Of a DNA stretch of 64,000 bases, positions 49,440-61,100 are shown in pieces; the stretch's first letter is position 1, and each line of letters begins with the position of its first letter. Source of the stretch: Tritrichomonas musculus (lineage: Eukaryota; Parabasalia; Tritrichomonadida; Tritrichomonadidae). The stretch lies in contig JAPFFF010000003.1 in NCBI GenBank assembly GCA_039105265.1, forward strand, positions 4,340,001-4,404,000, in the 5' to 3' direction. The notes below the pieces were generated by a model, which searched no databases, was not told the origin of the DNA, and saw only the letters and a program-made list of their open reading frames with translations. The position numbers and the translations under genes were made by a program.

Positions 49440-49886
49440 TTAAAGTTTTTGTTCTTGTGTTAGTTTATAAACACCAAGACCTTCTTCTGCAGTTGATACT
49501 TGTGCATAAAAACCTGACCTACCTAAAGCAACAACACGAGCTTTGATTAAATCTCCAGGCTGGCAGAATTTTGAAGCCACTTGATTATCGACATCTTTAG
49601 CTGCAATATCGACAGAACGTAACTCTGCAAGAAGCATTGAATGTAGAGGAATATCATTTGTCGTTAATATAACAAGATGAGCTTCTTTCCTTTTGACTCT
49701 AATTACTCTTCCGATTATGATATCGTGAACTTTTGGTACGACCGACTTTTTTAATATGTTAAAATGTTCGTTGGTTTGAACGCCAATAACATTGGTTGAA
49801 ATATAATCTCCTTTTTTACTTAAAAACGGCTTTTGTGATTCATCAATATTTACAACAAAATCTCCTGGCAATTTGATTTCCGCCAT
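49440..49886 (-). CDS. CSL4: RNA exosome cap subunit Csl4
   Basis: The 148-residue product aligns by motif with exosome subunit Csl4 (EXOSC1). It has an N-terminal beta domain (PGDFVV, KKGDYISTNVIG), then an S1-like barrel with IIIGRVIRVKRKEAHLVIL, RSVDIAAKDVD and CQPGDLIKARVVALGRSGFYAQVSTAEEGLGVY. Csl4 with Rrp4 and Rrp40 forms the RNA-entry cap of the nine-subunit core that feeds RNA to Rrp44 or Rrp6. It is shorter than the human protein (195), and the zinc-ribbon cysteines are not seen at the C-terminus. The ATG at 49884-49886 is the first in frame. Confidence 0.9.
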   Translation of the reverse strand: MAEIKLPGDFVVNIDESQKPFLSKKGDYISTNVIGVQTNEHFNILKKSVVPKVHDIIIGRVIRVKRKEAHLVILTTNDIPLHSMLLAELRSVDIAAKDVDNQVASKFCQPGDLIKARVVALGRSGFYAQVSTAEEGLGVYKLTQEQKL

Positions 49887-50013
49887 TTTCCTAATGAATC
49901 CCTAAATCTGAAATAAAGGTGAAAATAACCGTTTTTTTTATATTTTATTCATATCTTTTTAAATATCAAATAACATTAATCAAATGAACAATATTTTAAA
50001 CAGTTTTTTTAAG

Positions 50014-50016
<3 letters not shown>

Positions 50017-50052
<36 letters not shown>
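50017..50052. repeat. 36-base poly-A run
   Basis: An uninterrupted run of 36 A lies between the Csl4 start and the end of the DEAH helicase gene. It is the longest homopolymer in the window. It may be a nucleosome-excluding promoter tract for Csl4 (read as poly-T), the trace of a polyadenylated insertion, or a place where assembly length is unreliable. Confidence 0.9.
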
Positions 50053-50054
<2 letters not shown>

Positions 50055-50114
50055 AAAATTCTATTTGTTTTAATATTTCTCAATAAACAAAACAATTGGA
50101 TAAAAAGTTAATCA

Positions 50115-52166
50115 TTATTCATCTTTAGCTGCATTTGAAAACAATTCTCTCTTTGCAAAACTATCTTCAAAGTTATCTGGTTGGAAATAGGCAGGAGATG
50201 ATTCTATTGCCCATTTTGGATCAATATTCGAAACTGTAACCAAATTATCATTTTTGATAAATATATAGTCACTATATACAACCCACTTTCCAGAGTTCTT
50301 GAGCATTGAAGCACGATGAATATCAGCCTCTCTGTCAGAAAAGAGGAAAGTGTAGTGGTTAGTTCGTTCCTCAAACATTGCAATTTGCTGAAAAGACCCT
50401 TGAAGAATAGCTTTTAATATATTGGTTTCTCGCATTGGATCATCTGCATTTATTTTTTGAACTGGAATATGCAAACTTTTCATTAAATTGATGATCTGCT
50501 GTCTAGATCTATCAGCTCTATCGAGAAGCTTCGGATTCAAAAAATTATTTAAGCACCAATCTTTTCTGGCTCTAAACGGCTGCTGAAGATAATCTTCAAA
50601 GATATTAAGATAAGTAACATGGTCACCAGTTGGTGATGCAAATTGTTGGTGTGCATTATCGGCTTTTTGAGCATCCTTAGCTGGACGATTAAATAGACGA
50701 CCAGATTCACCAAGAATAGCAACAATCATAGCAATTTGATATCCACAGTTGAATTTATATGAAGATATAACTATTTTAGATAACCTTGGTTCAAGTGGAA
50801 TTAATGCGATCTTTTTACCATCTTCAGTAAGTTCACCTTTGAGTGTGATTGCGCCTAAAAAGTATAGATCTTCGACAGCTGAAAGCATTTGACGAAGCGG
50901 AGGACGATCCAGGAAAGGAAAGTTGACGATATCATTGATACCAGTTGCAAGCATAGTCAAAATAACTTGAGAAATATCACTTCGTAATATTTCTGGTATA
51001 GTCTGTGGAGACAAAGTGATATTGAATGCATCTTCTGTATATAATCGGAAACATTTACCATTTTGTGTTCTACCAGCTCTTCCAGCCCTTTGATTAGCAG
51101 CTGCTTGTGAGACAGGTACAACAATTAAACGAGACATATGACGTTGTGGGTCATATTGATTTTGTTTAACAAATCCTGGATCAACAACATAGACAATCCC
51201 ATCAATTGTTACCGATGTTTCTGCAATATTTGTTGAAACAACAATTTTCCTTTTGTTTTTCTCAACAGGTTGGAACACTTCTTGCTGTGAAGCTGGAGAA
51301 AGTGCTGCATACAATGGTAAAACAGTAGCATCCATAAGAGTACCTTCTTCTGATTTTGCAATTAACGCAGCAATTTTGTCACGAATTCTGCTACAAGCAG
51401 TCTCAATTTCTTCTTCACCTGTTAAAAATAGCAAAATTCCTCCTGGCTTTTCATATTGATGAATACGGCATACAATACTAACAGCTTCATCAAGATAGCT
51501 TCCAACTGGTTCCTCCAGGTAAATTAAATCAACTTTAAATTGTCGTCCAGGTACTTTCAATAGTGGAGTATCAGAGCCAAAAAAATTCTGAAATTTTTCT
51601 ATTTCTAGAGTAGCAGACATAATAACAATATGAATGTCATCACGCCTTTCAGCTAATTGCTTTAATAAACCTATAATTATATCTGAATTAATGTTTCGCT
51701 CGTGCGCTTCATCAATGAGAATAATACCATACTTCTCAACATTTGGATCTTCAACAAATTCTTTTAAAAGAAGACCATCTGTCATATACACTAATTTTGT
51801 TCTCTCTGAAGTTTTGGTATCAAATCGGACGACATAACCTACGACATCACCGCATTCTACATCAAGCTCATTAGCAACACGCTGCGCAACGCTTGTTGCA
51901 GCCACTCTTCTTGGTTGTGTACATACAATTTGCTTGTCGGGTGAAATTAGATTTGCCTCGAGGAGAAATTGAGGGATTTGGGTTGTTTTACCAGATCCAG
52001 TTTCTCCTTCAATAATAGTAATTTTGTTTTCTGCAATTGTATTAATTAGATCTTCTTGAAATTGATATACTGGAAGTTTTATTCTTTTATTCTTAATAGC
52101 ATAGTACTGTTCAGAATACGGCTTGTTCGTATAAGGATTTATCTGGATTTCATTGTCAGAACTCAT
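50115..52166 (-). CDS. PRP43: DEAH-box RNA helicase of Prp43/DHX15 type
   Basis: The 683-residue product has all DEAH helicase motifs: GETGSGKTTQ (I), TQPRRVAA (Ia), TDGLLLKE, DEAHERN (II), MSATLE (III), FLTGEEEIE (IV), TNIAETSVTIDGI (V) and QRAGRAGR (VI). The ratchet and OB-fold domains follow. The N-terminus NPYTNKPYSEQYYAIKNKRIKLPV is the Prp43/DHX15 signature, which sets it apart from Prp2, Prp16 and Prp22. Prp43 takes apart spent spliceosomes and acts in ribosome assembly, with a G-patch partner. Its length is near that of yeast Prp43 (767) with shorter ends. The ATG at 52164-52166 is used. Confidence 0.95.
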   Translation of the reverse strand: MSSDNEIQINPYTNKPYSEQYYAIKNKRIKLPVYQFQEDLINTIAENKITIIEGETGSGKTTQIPQFLLEANLISPDKQIVCTQPRRVAATSVAQRVANELDVECGDVVGYVVRFDTKTSERTKLVYMTDGLLLKEFVEDPNVEKYGIILIDEAHERNINSDIIIGLLKQLAERRDDIHIVIMSATLEIEKFQNFFGSDTPLLKVPGRQFKVDLIYLEEPVGSYLDEAVSIVCRIHQYEKPGGILLFLTGEEEIETACSRIRDKIAALIAKSEEGTLMDATVLPLYAALSPASQQEVFQPVEKNKRKIVVSTNIAETSVTIDGIVYVVDPGFVKQNQYDPQRHMSRLIVVPVSQAAANQRAGRAGRTQNGKCFRLYTEDAFNITLSPQTIPEILRSDISQVILTMLATGINDIVNFPFLDRPPLRQMLSAVEDLYFLGAITLKGELTEDGKKIALIPLEPRLSKIVISSYKFNCGYQIAMIVAILGESGRLFNRPAKDAQKADNAHQQFASPTGDHVTYLNIFEDYLQQPFRARKDWCLNNFLNPKLLDRADRSRQQIINLMKSLHIPVQKINADDPMRETNILKAILQGSFQQIAMFEERTNHYTFLFSDREADIHRASMLKNSGKWVVYSDYIFIKNDNLVTVSNIDPKWAIESSPAYFQPDNFEDSFAKRELFSNAAKDE

Positions 52167-55100
52167 TCTATATAATGATTTTGAAATAATATTTGGTCGT
52201 ATTTGAATCTTGATATATTAAATTTCTATATCTCAACAATATGATTGCTTTATTTAACTTAAAATATATATTATATTTATTCACATAATATTTATATTTA
52301 TATGATAAATTAAATTATTATTTCAAAAATAGATCTTAATATTTGTGATATTATATGTCAAGAATAGAATTACAATGCTTTCTGGTCATACAATACTATG
52401 GATACCATATAACTATGAACTTGTTATATTATCGTTTGTATTTTGGTTTAACTAATATTACATGATCATTATTAAATCTCTTGAAATAAATGAAAGAAGT
52501 TAAAAATTCATGTATGAAAAATTTATATATTTAGCTTTTGATATATTTTTGAAAGTTAAATACCACATATATTGAAAAGAATTAAATTTATGATTTCAAA
52601 TAGTAATGAAATAACTATAAAATTGTAATATGTAATATATATAATTATAATTTCAACATTATATATTTAGAAAAACTTATTTATGCTATTTAAAAAAATA
52701 TTTAGCAAGATATAATAAATTATTTAAAAATTAAAATTTTTCAATAGTTCATTTCACAGTATATAAATTTAAATAGATTTAAAAGTATTTAGTGTTTTAT
52801 TCGCCACGATGTACTTAAGATCTTATCATCTTTATTGATTATGATGTAATCATTGAAAAAGATCACATAAAATTCAATTTTAATGATTAGATAAATGTTA
52901 TTTTTAAGATTCCTGTTTTATAATTTCAAAATATATGATATAAATCAAAATGTAGCGTACAAATGATTTTTAATTATTTTAACAACTTAAGAGATTTTGA
53001 TTCTTCAAATATTATCTCTTTTTATGGTACTTTCTAAAATTCTCGAATAACATTTCTATAATAAATGCAACATCATTTATTAATGTTTAATAAAAAAGCA
53101 ATTTGCAATTAAATTATAAAATTTTCAAGATATCGAAGATTCAATAATTTAACGAATGAAAGGAGCACTGGTAACCGTTTTTCGTACGTTAAGAAGCCTT
53201 AAAAAAACATTTATATCTTATTATAAAAACAAGAAAAATCAATATTTTTTAAATATATTGATTATTTATATTAGATAATATAATCCATAATGATACATTA
53301 CATAATTATTTCAAGTGTGATGAAATAAAGTCCTAATGATGTTTTTTTTTGATCATCCAAAGGACTTGTAAATTAATAGTTTTGATATTTTATTTTAGTG
53401 CTAAATGATAAAATGATATTATATCTTTTAAATAAAATTTATAGTACACTTATAAATTTCCAAATCACATTTTTTATTTTTGAAATCCTGGGGAATATTC
53501 TTTTCTGTTGAGTGTTTATTTACATTGATATTTTATTTTGTACCACGATTGGTGTTAATGATTCTATTATATTATAATTAATGTTTTGTTGATACGGAAT
53601 TATTATTACAAAATATAATTTGTTTTAATATATATTTATTTAATAAAGCATATTAAATATAGTATTTTCATTTTGGAGTTGAAAAGATAATAATTTCATG
53701 AATATTTATGTTTATTAAAAATCAAAGTTTTCGGAAAAATAATAACAAATAATTGTTATATATAATTATACCAAGCAAATATAATTATTTATATGCAGAA
53801 AAAATCAATTAATTATGATATTTATGTATTTTAATGATGTTTGGAGGTTCTATGATATTTTATTATAAAATTTTAATAATAAAATAGACTATTATCTTTA
53901 ATATAATGAAATTTCATTTCCAAAATAACTAAATACATAAGTAAATTCAGAATAAAAAATGAATAAAATAAAAAAAATTGAGTAGTGAAAATAAATTATC
54001 GTTCAATTTGTCAACTTTTTGAATTATTTTTATACTTTGATATTTTTCTTTCATTTGTCGATAAATCGATTTATTTCTGTGTATTTACACCACTTCTATC
54101 AAACATGTAAAAACGTCTAGAATTAAAATTCGTACGTTAGTTCTGAAAAGTTAAACTTTTTGATAACTTAGATTTTTAAAACATGAATAATGTTTTTCCC
54201 CTACGATAGATTTTTTTTTGGTCTATATAAAATTTGCTTAAAAACCAATATACTATATAATATTTCAATATGAAGTCGAAACGACGATTTTCAATAGCCG
54301 CCAAAGTCGTGCTCCTTTAACGAATGGTTATGATTTTTTAGTTAACTAATAATATTTTATATATTTTTAAAATAATATCCAGAAATCTAATTGAATATTT
54401 GAGAATTAATGTTAGAAAAACGAGTTTTTTTGTATATAATGATAATTTAGATTTGAAAAATTTTTACTTTAATAAATATCCCTTATTAATAAATTATATA
54501 CAACTATATATAAATAGATCACAATATATATATGTATATATAAAATACATTTATAATTTTTCGCTATTGCCAAATTTAATTTTATAATCTATTAAGCATA
54601 ACTAACTAACTAAATAAATATGCTTTAAAACAATGTTAATACAATATGAATATATGAAATATAGTGAAAATATTAAAAACAAAATAACTTATATATTAAT
54701 CTCTTCATATCTCTTTAAATGCTTTTTTATTGGCAATATCGTTAAATTAGTTATTGTTCATTAACATATAGAAAAATTACACAACTAAATTTTCTTATTA
54801 TCACAAAAACCAAATGTTGGAGGTTTTATAGAAATAAAGCTTTTAAAAATTCACCACAAAAGGTTAATTACAATATTCGTGCAATTCAATGGTTAAACAA
54901 ATAAAATACTATTATTTTAAAAAATAAACAATATAAAAATAAAATATTTATTTTTTATTAAATAATATATTGTTAAAATATTAAATATAATATTTGTTTA
55001 ATTTTATAAAACTAGAAAATAAGATTAAAACGCAATAAAAAAATTTACTCAAAATGTTATTTCTGATAAAACAATTGGATTTTTTGAAAGAATTCATTTG

Positions 55101-55199
55101 ATTTTTTCAATACACATTCAATCAAATGCACTCAAATTAACACATTTTTGGGAGAGAGCATTTAATTTCAATTTTTTTTATTAAAATCGTTTTTTGGAA
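52167..55199. other. Gene-poor 3-kb stretch
   Basis: This is the longest gap in the window and is very AT-rich. Apart from the 1.16-kb element at 53151-54326, no coding frame, tRNA or snRNA was recognised. Short tandem ACTA/ACTAACTA occurs near 54600. An open frame at 54399-54587 has biased A/T-driven composition and is not called. Confidence 0.5.
53151..54326. mobile_element. Non-autonomous DNA element with 10-bp TIRs and 8-bp target duplication
   Basis: The 10-mer AAAGGAGCAC begins the element at 53159, and its complement GTGCTCCTTT ends it at 54318. The 8-mer AACGAATG sits just outside both ends, at 53151-53158 and 54319-54326. The 1160-base body is non-coding. Repeated TCGTACGTTA occurs near 53183 and 54130 in the same orientation. 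The ends resemble those of the 1539-2208 element (both start A-R-A-G-G-W-G-C) and share the 8-bp duplication, so both may be moved by the same hAT-like transposase. Confidence 0.7.
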
Positions 55200-58100
55200 A
55201 TGGAAGATTTGCAGTTTTTAAAACTGCTTGCGACTCCCAAACCAAAAGTCAAAAATACACCAAAAAACCAAGAGGGGAAATCATTTCATACAATATTCCA
55301 AAAATTATCATTTCCAAAAATAACTGATACAGACATTAAAAAGATTACCAAACATGTTGCAAATGGTGATCAAGTTGGGCATGCTATTGTTTCAAATTTC
55401 AAAGAGATTGACTTTAATCCTACGTTAATGAATACTTGCAAAGAATCCCTACAGTCAACACAACTTTTATTTCCTGAAGAAGCAATATTTTATCTAATTC
55501 ACTCTATTTTTTCGTGGCTTTTTTTCGCAACGATGGCAGAAAAACAACCTTCAATTTCTTTGGTACTTGTTTCTACCGCAACGCTAAAAAGAAATGTTGG
55601 AAATGCTGAAAGTGTCAGCCTTTTTAGTTATGTACTCAATCATACAATTCATCTTTTCCAGAATTTCCAAATAACTCCCATCATTCAATCAATGAACGTA
55701 TTTTTTGACAAACCTGGCCCATATGATTCCAAAATATTTAATATATTATTTGATATTTTTCTAAAAAAATCGAAATTTGACTCAGAAACTTTTACCAATT
55801 CAACATTAATGTTTTTGAAATTTTTCCGAAAACTTTTTCCACACGATCCTTCTCTTGTTACTCCCACAGTTGTCAATACGCTATTTACACGTTTAGATCC
55901 ATACTTATCCGATTTCAATCTCGACGTATTCCGCTTTTTCCGTCACATTTTACCATGCACAAAAGCCGATGGCATTTTCACTTTTTTTTCGACGGTTATC
56001 AAAAAATTTGAAATGAAAATTGAATCAAACGAACCAGTATTCAAATTACACGATCGTTCCCAAAATTCATCACAGGAAATAAAAGTGACACTCCCAATGA
56101 ATCCTCAGTTTGTTTACAGCCTAAATCATAGTAAATCCTTAACGTCTTCCTCAGAAATTCTTGACATTTCAATTCCAACACTCCAAATTGACGAATCATC
56201 AAAATTCAATAATCTGACAAAGGCATTCATAATCGTCTCAAAAACGAAGGAAACACAAATGGTCGTTGAGCAGAATTTCATCACTTTGATCCAGTCAAAG
56301 CTTGACTCGCCTTTCTTGCTCGACTACATCCAGGCAATCTCAGTCATCCTGCTCTCTTTTGAGCCAAGCAACATCATATCCAAAATAGTGGAAATCATCC
56401 TGCAAACCGGCCTTTTCGATCCATCAAGAAACATCTTCAATAACCAAGCAAAACTGACAGAAAAAAACAAAAACGAAAAAACCCAAAATAATAATAATAA
56501 TAATGATGAAACCAAAAACACTAATATCAATGGAGAAACTACAAACAATGGACAAACTAAAAATATTAATAATAATAATAATAATGGAACTACAAATAAT
56601 GATGAATCTAAAAATATTGAAGAAATTCAAAATTTTCATGATGAAACTAAAAATATTAATGGAAATTCTGAGGATGTAAATTGTGTTGTTAGTTCGAGTG
56701 GATTTGATGATGATGATATAATTCCAATTAGAGTGAATATTTATTATGTTTTGTTGAAGAATTTTCATGACTGTTTGGGACTTTTTATTGACTCGTTCCT
56801 TGAGTATCCATTCATGATCACTGAGATCCTAATGATCATGGGCAAAAACACCGAGCAAATCAAATTGAATGCCATTGAGCAGCAGTTATTTACGAGCAAT
56901 CTTCAAAAGATAGCGATGAACTACGCGACATTGATGAATGAGAAATCTGACAGTTCTGACGTCAACATTTACAAGCAATTAATTGAATACTTTGTCATAT
57001 TTTTATCACGACTTTTCTACAATAAAGAAGCAGCTGAGATTCTCTTTCAATCCGACACCTTCATCTCAATGTACTTCTCATTCACGTACCAGCCGTTTTC
57101 GCGGAAGCACATTTTAGCTGGCTTTGAGCATTCAGTCGTTAACTTCAATGTCAACATCCCAGAACAGGCCATTGTTCACATACTCGGCATTTTAGAAGCC
57201 TCCAAATTTGGAGAGACTGAAGATGACTACATCATTATATACGACTTATTAGTGCTAATTAATTCTCTAATAAAATCACGATCAGAAATGATTGAATGTT
57301 TTGTGAAGGCACTTGAAATTGTATGCTTTATTATGTATCACTTGCAAATATATGAAATTTCTGAAAAATTGTTGCTGGAATCAATCAACATTTATAAGTT
57401 GTACGATGACATTCAGTTCGATTCCATTAAGTGCTCGTCATTCGTCAACGGAATCAGAATCCTTTACGGAAAGGAACCATCTGAAGAAGTCTACAAACAG
57501 CTGATATCATTGATGACACAGAAGTCAACGATGATCAGTCAACAATACGTTCCAAATTTGATTTTGGAATCTTTTTCAGATTCAAAGAGAAGTGTTCAAT
57601 ACTTATCGTTCATTCTTGAGTTGTGCAAATTTTCAACACAAAATACAATAACGATACATAACGGTCGTTTTGACATTAAATTAATTGAATTGGTGAACGT
57701 TAAGAAAACTTCAAATGAAGAGCTCGATAAAGAGTTCATTTTGCAAGGTTTAAAACTGATTGAAAAGATAACGGCAACCGTTTCTTCAACGCCAGTTGTT
57801 AAACAATTTATTGGCCTTTTATGCCCAATTAAGGCCAAATACATTTCACATTATCATCCCGACTTTTTGAATACTTTACAATCGATAATTGATCATAAAA
57901 AATTGAATCCGACAAATGCACTGCCTCTTGCTCAATCATCTGCCTTTATCTCTGTTAATGAGCTGAAGCCAACACTACTTCAAAAAGGCTTTGAAATGAC
58001 ATTTTGGCTTTTCACTGAATCTCCTGAAAAAAATGTCAATTTATTGAATTTGTCAACTAAAGAAAAGCGTGAAATAACCGTCTCTATAAAGCATAGAAAA

Positions 58101-61100
58101 CTCATCTTGACAACAAATGCACCAAACGGTCGCTCATCGATCTACACCTTCGATATCGACGTCAATCCATATGAATGGTTTTTCATATCTTTGAACATCA
58201 TCAAAAAAACTGACCAAATAAACGTTACCGGTTATTTCAACGAGACAAAACTGCCAACAATCGTTGGCCAATGGGATGCTTGGCAGTTTGTCAAATGTGT
58301 AGTTGGAAAGAACACTGAAGACACAGGCTATCAACTCGGGTCTTTTGGCATTTTTACTACAGCGAACACCGAGTCTTTATTTTCAAAAGGGCCGAGCATC
58401 ATTCATTCCAATTCCTTATTTTACATCACATGTGAGGTCATCAATGAAATACTGACACCTAACTGCACATCATCTAGCTCAATCACTGCTGAATTCATTG
58501 GTCCTTTAATTATACAGAGGGTCACTTTTACAGATGCCCTTGTAAAATTGTGTACAATTGAATGCCTGCTTCCTTTGTATGCTCAACTCGATCTTCCTTA
58601 TGAGGAGAACGTTAAAACACCAACATCAATGGCTGTTGTAGTTACTTCCATCTTTTCAAAGCTTCTGCCAATTAGTCATGAAATTCAGGATGAATTTGTC
58701 CGATCAAATTCCATCTCAATTATTCAATCTTTGCTATCGTCCCTTGAACGATCAGATTTCTTGACATATGACCTTTATATGGAATTTTATGTCATCTTCA
58801 CTTCACTAACCGTTAAGAAATTGAGATCCCAACTTTTTGGGAAGATTTTAATGTGCTTCCAAATTTGGTCAAGATCAGATCCAAAAGAAGGCGTCAAAAT
58901 AGCTAGACATTGGGAACATCAGCTATTCCAAGAATTCATGCCGACATCTGTTAAAATACTTAGTTTTGACAAGATTTTGTACTTCTTGAACAAGTTTTAC
59001 CCATTCAATGTCGATTTGGATGTCATGGCGATACGACAATCAGTGATAAAAATACTCCTTTACATCTCGACAACGGAGTATTTCAAGCACGAAGATATTG
59101 TATCGTTAATTGGCCATTGCATCATACAAAAAAGGGATGCTAAAAACTGTTCTTCTCATATTTGCGATCTGATTTCATTAATACAGATGATCGCTGTTAC
59201 TCCAAGCAAACCTTTTGAAAAATTCCCTGATCTTTGGAAGGATCTGACTGAGCTGCAGCAACTTTTAAATTCTGCTGATGAAGATACAATCATCTTCACT
59301 ATTAATTTGTTCTCTGTTTTACATGAAAATCAAATCTTTAATTGCTTGACGCTTGAACAACAGATGAACGTTTATCTTCCTTTCTTTGCAACTGAATTTT
59401 CATCCAGCTTTTTCAATCAAATTGTTGTTAAAGCAAGCACAAATTCAGGGTTCTTTCCATTGACATTTTACATTGCTTACATCAATCCACGCGTTCATGA
59501 CACAATCATGTCTTTACTAAAGCCGAGAAATGACATCGTCTCAAGCGTTGAGTCTCTCTTTTGGTTCTTCGCTTGCATTTACAAGTACAACAACAAATTC
59601 GGCGATTTCTTGATCAGATTTATTTACAAGTGCAAAATCGTGCCGCTGAAGACAATAATGGTCATTTTAGACGTAGTTGGCGCAATTCTATGCCAACTTG
59701 ATCAAGCTGATTCAACGAAATCGCGGTTTTTATTGTATATTGGATCAATTATTCAAGCAGGCGAATTTGAGGACAATTTTGGAATCTTTTTTGAAGTCAC
59801 TTTACAACTTCTTTTATTCAAAAAGTTGGGATATTCAAGTTTACCTGAAAAAGACCTGTCAGAAATTTACGGGGTCGTCTTTCCACAGCCCAAAAAAGTT
59901 GATTTTATTAACATTGTCAAGACCAAATCATTGGTGAAATATTTGAAGCAGATCGAGAACCTTGAAATCACTTTTGTTTTCGGCGTTGGTGTCAAATACT
60001 CGGAAGAAACTGAGACTTTTCAAGTCAGTGATCGTTCCTTGGCCCAACTGACGATCAATTTAATTGTTGGTTCGAATGCGACCGACTTTTTCAATGAAGC
60101 TGCCATATTGTGCTATTTCATCCACGACAAAGACAAGTATGAATTCTTCATTAATTCATCCCACGTTTCACCCGAAGTCATCAACTGCTTAACAGCAGCG
60201 AACACCAATGATCACATCGACTCGAACGAGTGGTATTCAGTTATCTCTCGCCAATTCACGAAGATCAATGAAGATTACTCGCAATTCATTGCGAAGTATT
60301 TGCAATTGTTTTGTAAAGTTTTCGATGAAATTGACGGAAATACAAAGAAATTGTTTACTGCGTCAAAAAGTGACATCGGCTGTACAACACTTCATCAGAT
60401 TGAAGTGTTCGACGATAGACTTGAATTGATTAATCACGTGGCTTTGAAGAATTGGTATCACATTTGGGACCGAATGACATTTGATCGAAGTCCTTGGGAA
60501 GATGCAAGAACTGAACAATCAAGCCAACATTATAAAAGAGACATGTTTCTTTGCTGGAACATGTTTCCATGCAAATTAAAGCTAAATATTAATTTCGATG
60601 ACCATAGACTTGCCTCTTTAATGCAAGAAGTTGGCGACATGTCAACTGCAAAGAAAATTCTTGATCAAGAAAAAGAAATTGAAGAGAAAAAGAAGATGGA
60701 ATTGGTTGAGTCAGAAGGAACTTCCTCTTCTTTGTTACAAATGCCAAATGACATCACTAATGATGCTGCTTTAAAGTCTTTAAATTTATCACCAGAAGAA
60801 CAAGAAAAGTCAAATAACGACACTGTTCCTTACGAGTCATTTAATGCTGTTTATTATAAATTAGAAAAAGAAAAACATATAAAATTCCACGTCTTTAATA
60901 ATAAAATTGTTCTGGATTTCATTGAAAATGAAAATTCATTGACAATAGAAGCTTCTAAGGTTTCACATATATTAATGAGAGGAATTTTGCATCATCCTCG
61001 AGGACTTGAAATATTTTTGAAGAATGGTCCATCTTATCTGATCATATTTTCAAAAGGTAATAAAAATGTCTTTGAAATATTAAAAATGATTTCATCGTTA

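Noticed and set aside
54399-54587. 62-codon frame in the 3-kb gap
   Set aside because: Phe/Ile/Tyr/Asn composition is what AT-rich non-coding DNA gives.
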